Shown here: piece after piece, positions 62,523 to 64,000 of the stretch
How positions within the stretch are numbered: the first letter of the stretch is position 1
Layout: every line of letters begins with the position of its first letter
Assembly (NCBI RefSeq): GCF_029906345.1
Contig: NZ_JARYGY010000003.1
Span: forward strand, 186,001 to 250,000
Direction of reading: 5' to 3'
Source of the DNA: Aquimarina mycalae
GTDB taxonomy: Bacteria > Bacteroidota > Bacteroidia > Flavobacteriales > Flavobacteriaceae
DNA: 64,000 bases
Notes under the pieces: generated by a model
What the model saw: the letters and a program-made list of their open reading frames with translations, nothing else
The model's database searches: none
What the model was told of the DNA's origin: nothing
Made by a program: the position numbers and the translations under genes

Positions 62523-63932
62523 TTATTTTGATTTTACAATTTGCGCCATAAGTTCTGCTTCGGTAACTAATTTTCCATTAGCATACGCGAAAGCCTGCAT
62601 ATGACAAATCCCTCTTCTTATAGGTGTAAGTAGCTCTAATTTAAATATTAGTGTATCCCCAGGCAGCACTTGTTGTTTAAATTTCACCTTATCTATTTTC
62701 ATAAAATAGGTCAAATAGTTTTCTGGATCTGGTACTGTACTTAATGCTAAAATACCTCCTGTCTGTGCCATTGCTTCTACCTGCATTACTCCAGGCATTA
62801 CAGGAGCACCTGGAAAGTGTCCCACAAAAAATGGCTCATTCATGGTCACATTTTTCATTCCAACTACATGACTGTCAGACATTTCTAAAATCCTATCAAT
62901 CAATAAAAACGGTGGTCTATGCGGAAGCATAGTCATGATTTTATTAATATCCATTAAAGGCTCTTTATTTAAATCAAATTGCGGAACCTTATTTCGTTTT
63001 TCAATTTTTATAATTTTAGAAAGTTTTTTTGCAAACTGGGTATTTACATAATGCCCAGGTTTATTTGCAATAATTTTCCCTCTAATTCGCGTACCGATAA
63101 GGGCAAGATCTCCTATTACGTCCAACAATTTATGTCGTGCTGCTTCATTAGGATAATGAAGTGTAAGGTTATCTAATATTCCATTAGGTTTTATAGCTAT
63201 AGATTCTTTACCAAAGGCTACCTTTAACTTTTCCATTGTACCAGGACTTAACTCCTTATCTACATATACGATAGCATTGTTTAAGTCTCCTCCTTTAATT
63301 AAACCGTGCTCTAATAGCATTTCTAGTTCATGTAAGAAACTAAAAGTTCTAGCATCGGCAATTTCTTCTTTAAACTCTGAAAGATGTTTTAAAGATGCAT
63401 TTTGCGTTCCTAATACCTTGGTACCAAAATCTACCATAGTAGTTACCTGATACTCATCAGATGGCATTACTATAATTTCGCTTCCAGACTCCTCATCAGT
63501 ATAAGAAATCACATCTTTTACGATATATTCGTCTCTTTCTACTTCTTGTTCTACAATTCCTGCTTCTTCTAAGGCTTGTATAAAAAACTTACTAGAACCA
63601 TCCATAATTGGTGGTTCTGAAGCATTAAGTTCTATTAAAAGGTTATCTATTTCTAGACCTACACAAGCAGCAAGTACATGTTCTGAAGTTTGAATACTAA
63701 CACCATTCTTTTCTAGATTGGTACCTCTCTGTGTATTCACCACATAATTAGCATCTGCCTCAATAATTGGGCTTCCTTCTAAATCCACACGACAAAAAGC
63801 ATATCCATGATTCTCTGGAGCTGGTTTAAAAGTTAAAATAACTTCTTTTCCTGTATGAAGTCCTACTCCTTTGAGTTCAACTTCTTTTTGTATGGTCCTT
63901 TGTTTATTTGCAACGGCATTACTCATTGTCAT
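62523..63932 (-). CDS. lpxC-fabZ: Bifunctional UDP-3-O-acyl-N-acetylglucosamine deacetylase / 3-hydroxyacyl-ACP dehydratase
   Basis: 469-residue fusion typical of Bacteroidota. LpxC half (~1-310): QRTIQKEVELKGVGLHTG, the zinc ligand in SEHVLAACVGLEIDN, and the catalytic ARHKLLDVIGDL motif. FabZ half (~325-469): MLPHRPPFLLIDRI and GHFPGAPVMPGVMQVEAMAQ with the catalytic His and Glu. LpxC makes the committed step of lipid A synthesis; FabZ supplies acyl chains for both membranes. ATGs at 63932 and 63926 are both possible starts; either overlaps the end of the preceding gene, so translation is coupled. Confidence 0.97.
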   Translation of the reverse strand: MTMSNAVANKQRTIQKEVELKGVGLHTGKEVILTFKPAPENHGYAFCRVDLEGSPIIEADANYVVNTQRGTNLEKNGVSIQTSEHVLAACVGLEIDNLLIELNASEPPIMDGSSKFFIQALEEAGIVEQEVERDEYIVKDVISYTDEESGSEIIVMPSDEYQVTTMVDFGTKVLGTQNASLKHLSEFKEEIADARTFSFLHELEMLLEHGLIKGGDLNNAIVYVDKELSPGTMEKLKVAFGKESIAIKPNGILDNLTLHYPNEAARHKLLDVIGDLALIGTRIRGKIIANKPGHYVNTQFAKKLSKIIKIEKRNKVPQFDLNKEPLMDINKIMTMLPHRPPFLLIDRILEMSDSHVVGMKNVTMNEPFFVGHFPGAPVMPGVMQVEAMAQTGGILALSTVPDPENYLTYFMKIDKVKFKQQVLPGDTLIFKLELLTPIRRGICHMQAFAYANGKLVTEAELMAQIVKSK

Positions 63933-64000
63933 TTATCTTTTTCTCAAGTTTGTATACTCTATCTACAATTTTGGGTAAATTTTTAAAATGTACGTAAGAT
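63919..64000 (-). CDS. lpxD: 3' end of a probable lpxD gene (partial)
   Basis: The last 26 codons of a frame entering from the right edge read SYVHFKNLPKIVDRVYKLEK and then KINDNE, ending in TAA at 63919. This matches the C-terminal helix of LpxD (Y-x-x-F-K-x-L-P-x-I-x-x-R-x-x-x-L-E-K). It overlaps the lpxC-fabZ start and gives the usual order lpxD, lpxC-fabZ, lpxA. Only the end is visible, so the name is a strong guess. Confidence 0.75.
   Translation of the reverse strand, partial: SYVHFKNLPKIVDRVYKLEKKINDNE

Noticed and set aside
1..64000. tRNA, rRNA, intact insertion sequences or prophage genes
   Set aside because: No cloverleaf-like or rRNA-like stretch, no transposase or integrase frame, and no phage structural genes were seen on either strand by reading; small structured RNAs cannot be excluded without a covariance search.

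Overview
The window looks like chromosomal DNA of a marine member of the Flavobacteriaceae (Bacteroidota). Aquimarina or a close relative is my best guess, but that is inference. The signs are the low G+C, the type IX secretion genes (a PorP/SprF protein next to a gliding-type secreted protein), the fused lpxC-fabZ, hisB and hisIE genes, RHS proteins with Sec signal peptides, and a promoter that fits the Bacteroidota consensus TTG-N20-TAnnTTTG in front of rpsA. I saw no rRNA, tRNA, CRISPR array or intact transposase.

Layout. 1-8.4 kb: an OmpA-family protein, then on the minus strand pdxH, rnz, a periplasmic thioredoxin, a small STAS-like protein, pyrB, pyrR and rpsA. 8.4-14.2 kb: a type IX secretion set in the order large secreted protein, PorP/SprF, OmpA/PD40. 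14.3-23.7 kb: a complete histidine operon (hisG-hisD-hisC-hisB-hisH-hisA-hisF-hisIE) with an acetyltransferase, a DUF3667-like membrane protein and a DinB-like protein inserted. It is preceded by an 18-residue leader peptide with four consecutive His codons and an attenuator hairpin. 23.8-38.4 kb: mixed housekeeping and envelope genes (OmpA-like, HhH membrane protein, Na+/solute symporter, a soluble TPR hybrid histidine kinase, prohibitin-like, VWA membrane protein, fabG-like, M16 peptidase).

38.5-58.6 kb is the accessory and most interesting part. Read in the direction of minus-strand transcription it holds: a divergent ECF sigma factor with an overlapping membrane TPR protein (probable anti-sigma); a lipoprotein and a membrane-anchored TPR-CHAT (caspase-like) protease; an OmpH/Skp-like chaperone, a lipoprotein and a giant RHS-associated protein; a second RHS protein with a variable C-terminal domain and a probable immunity gene; and then two paralogous lipoproteins with Cys-rich or glycine-zipper tails and two double-glycine leader peptides. 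Five transcription units here share one upstream element: two GTTACC boxes exactly 20 bp apart, flanking otherwise diverged DNA. I propose that they form one regulon, with the sigma/CHAT locus as its likely control node. Three of the five copies sit in an almost identical 210-bp promoter/terminator cassette that appears to have been duplicated together with changing cargo genes.

58.6-64 kb returns to core genes: sucD, an NTF2-like protein, a second LpxD-like acyltransferase, efp, lpxA, lpxC-fabZ and the 3' end of what is probably lpxD.
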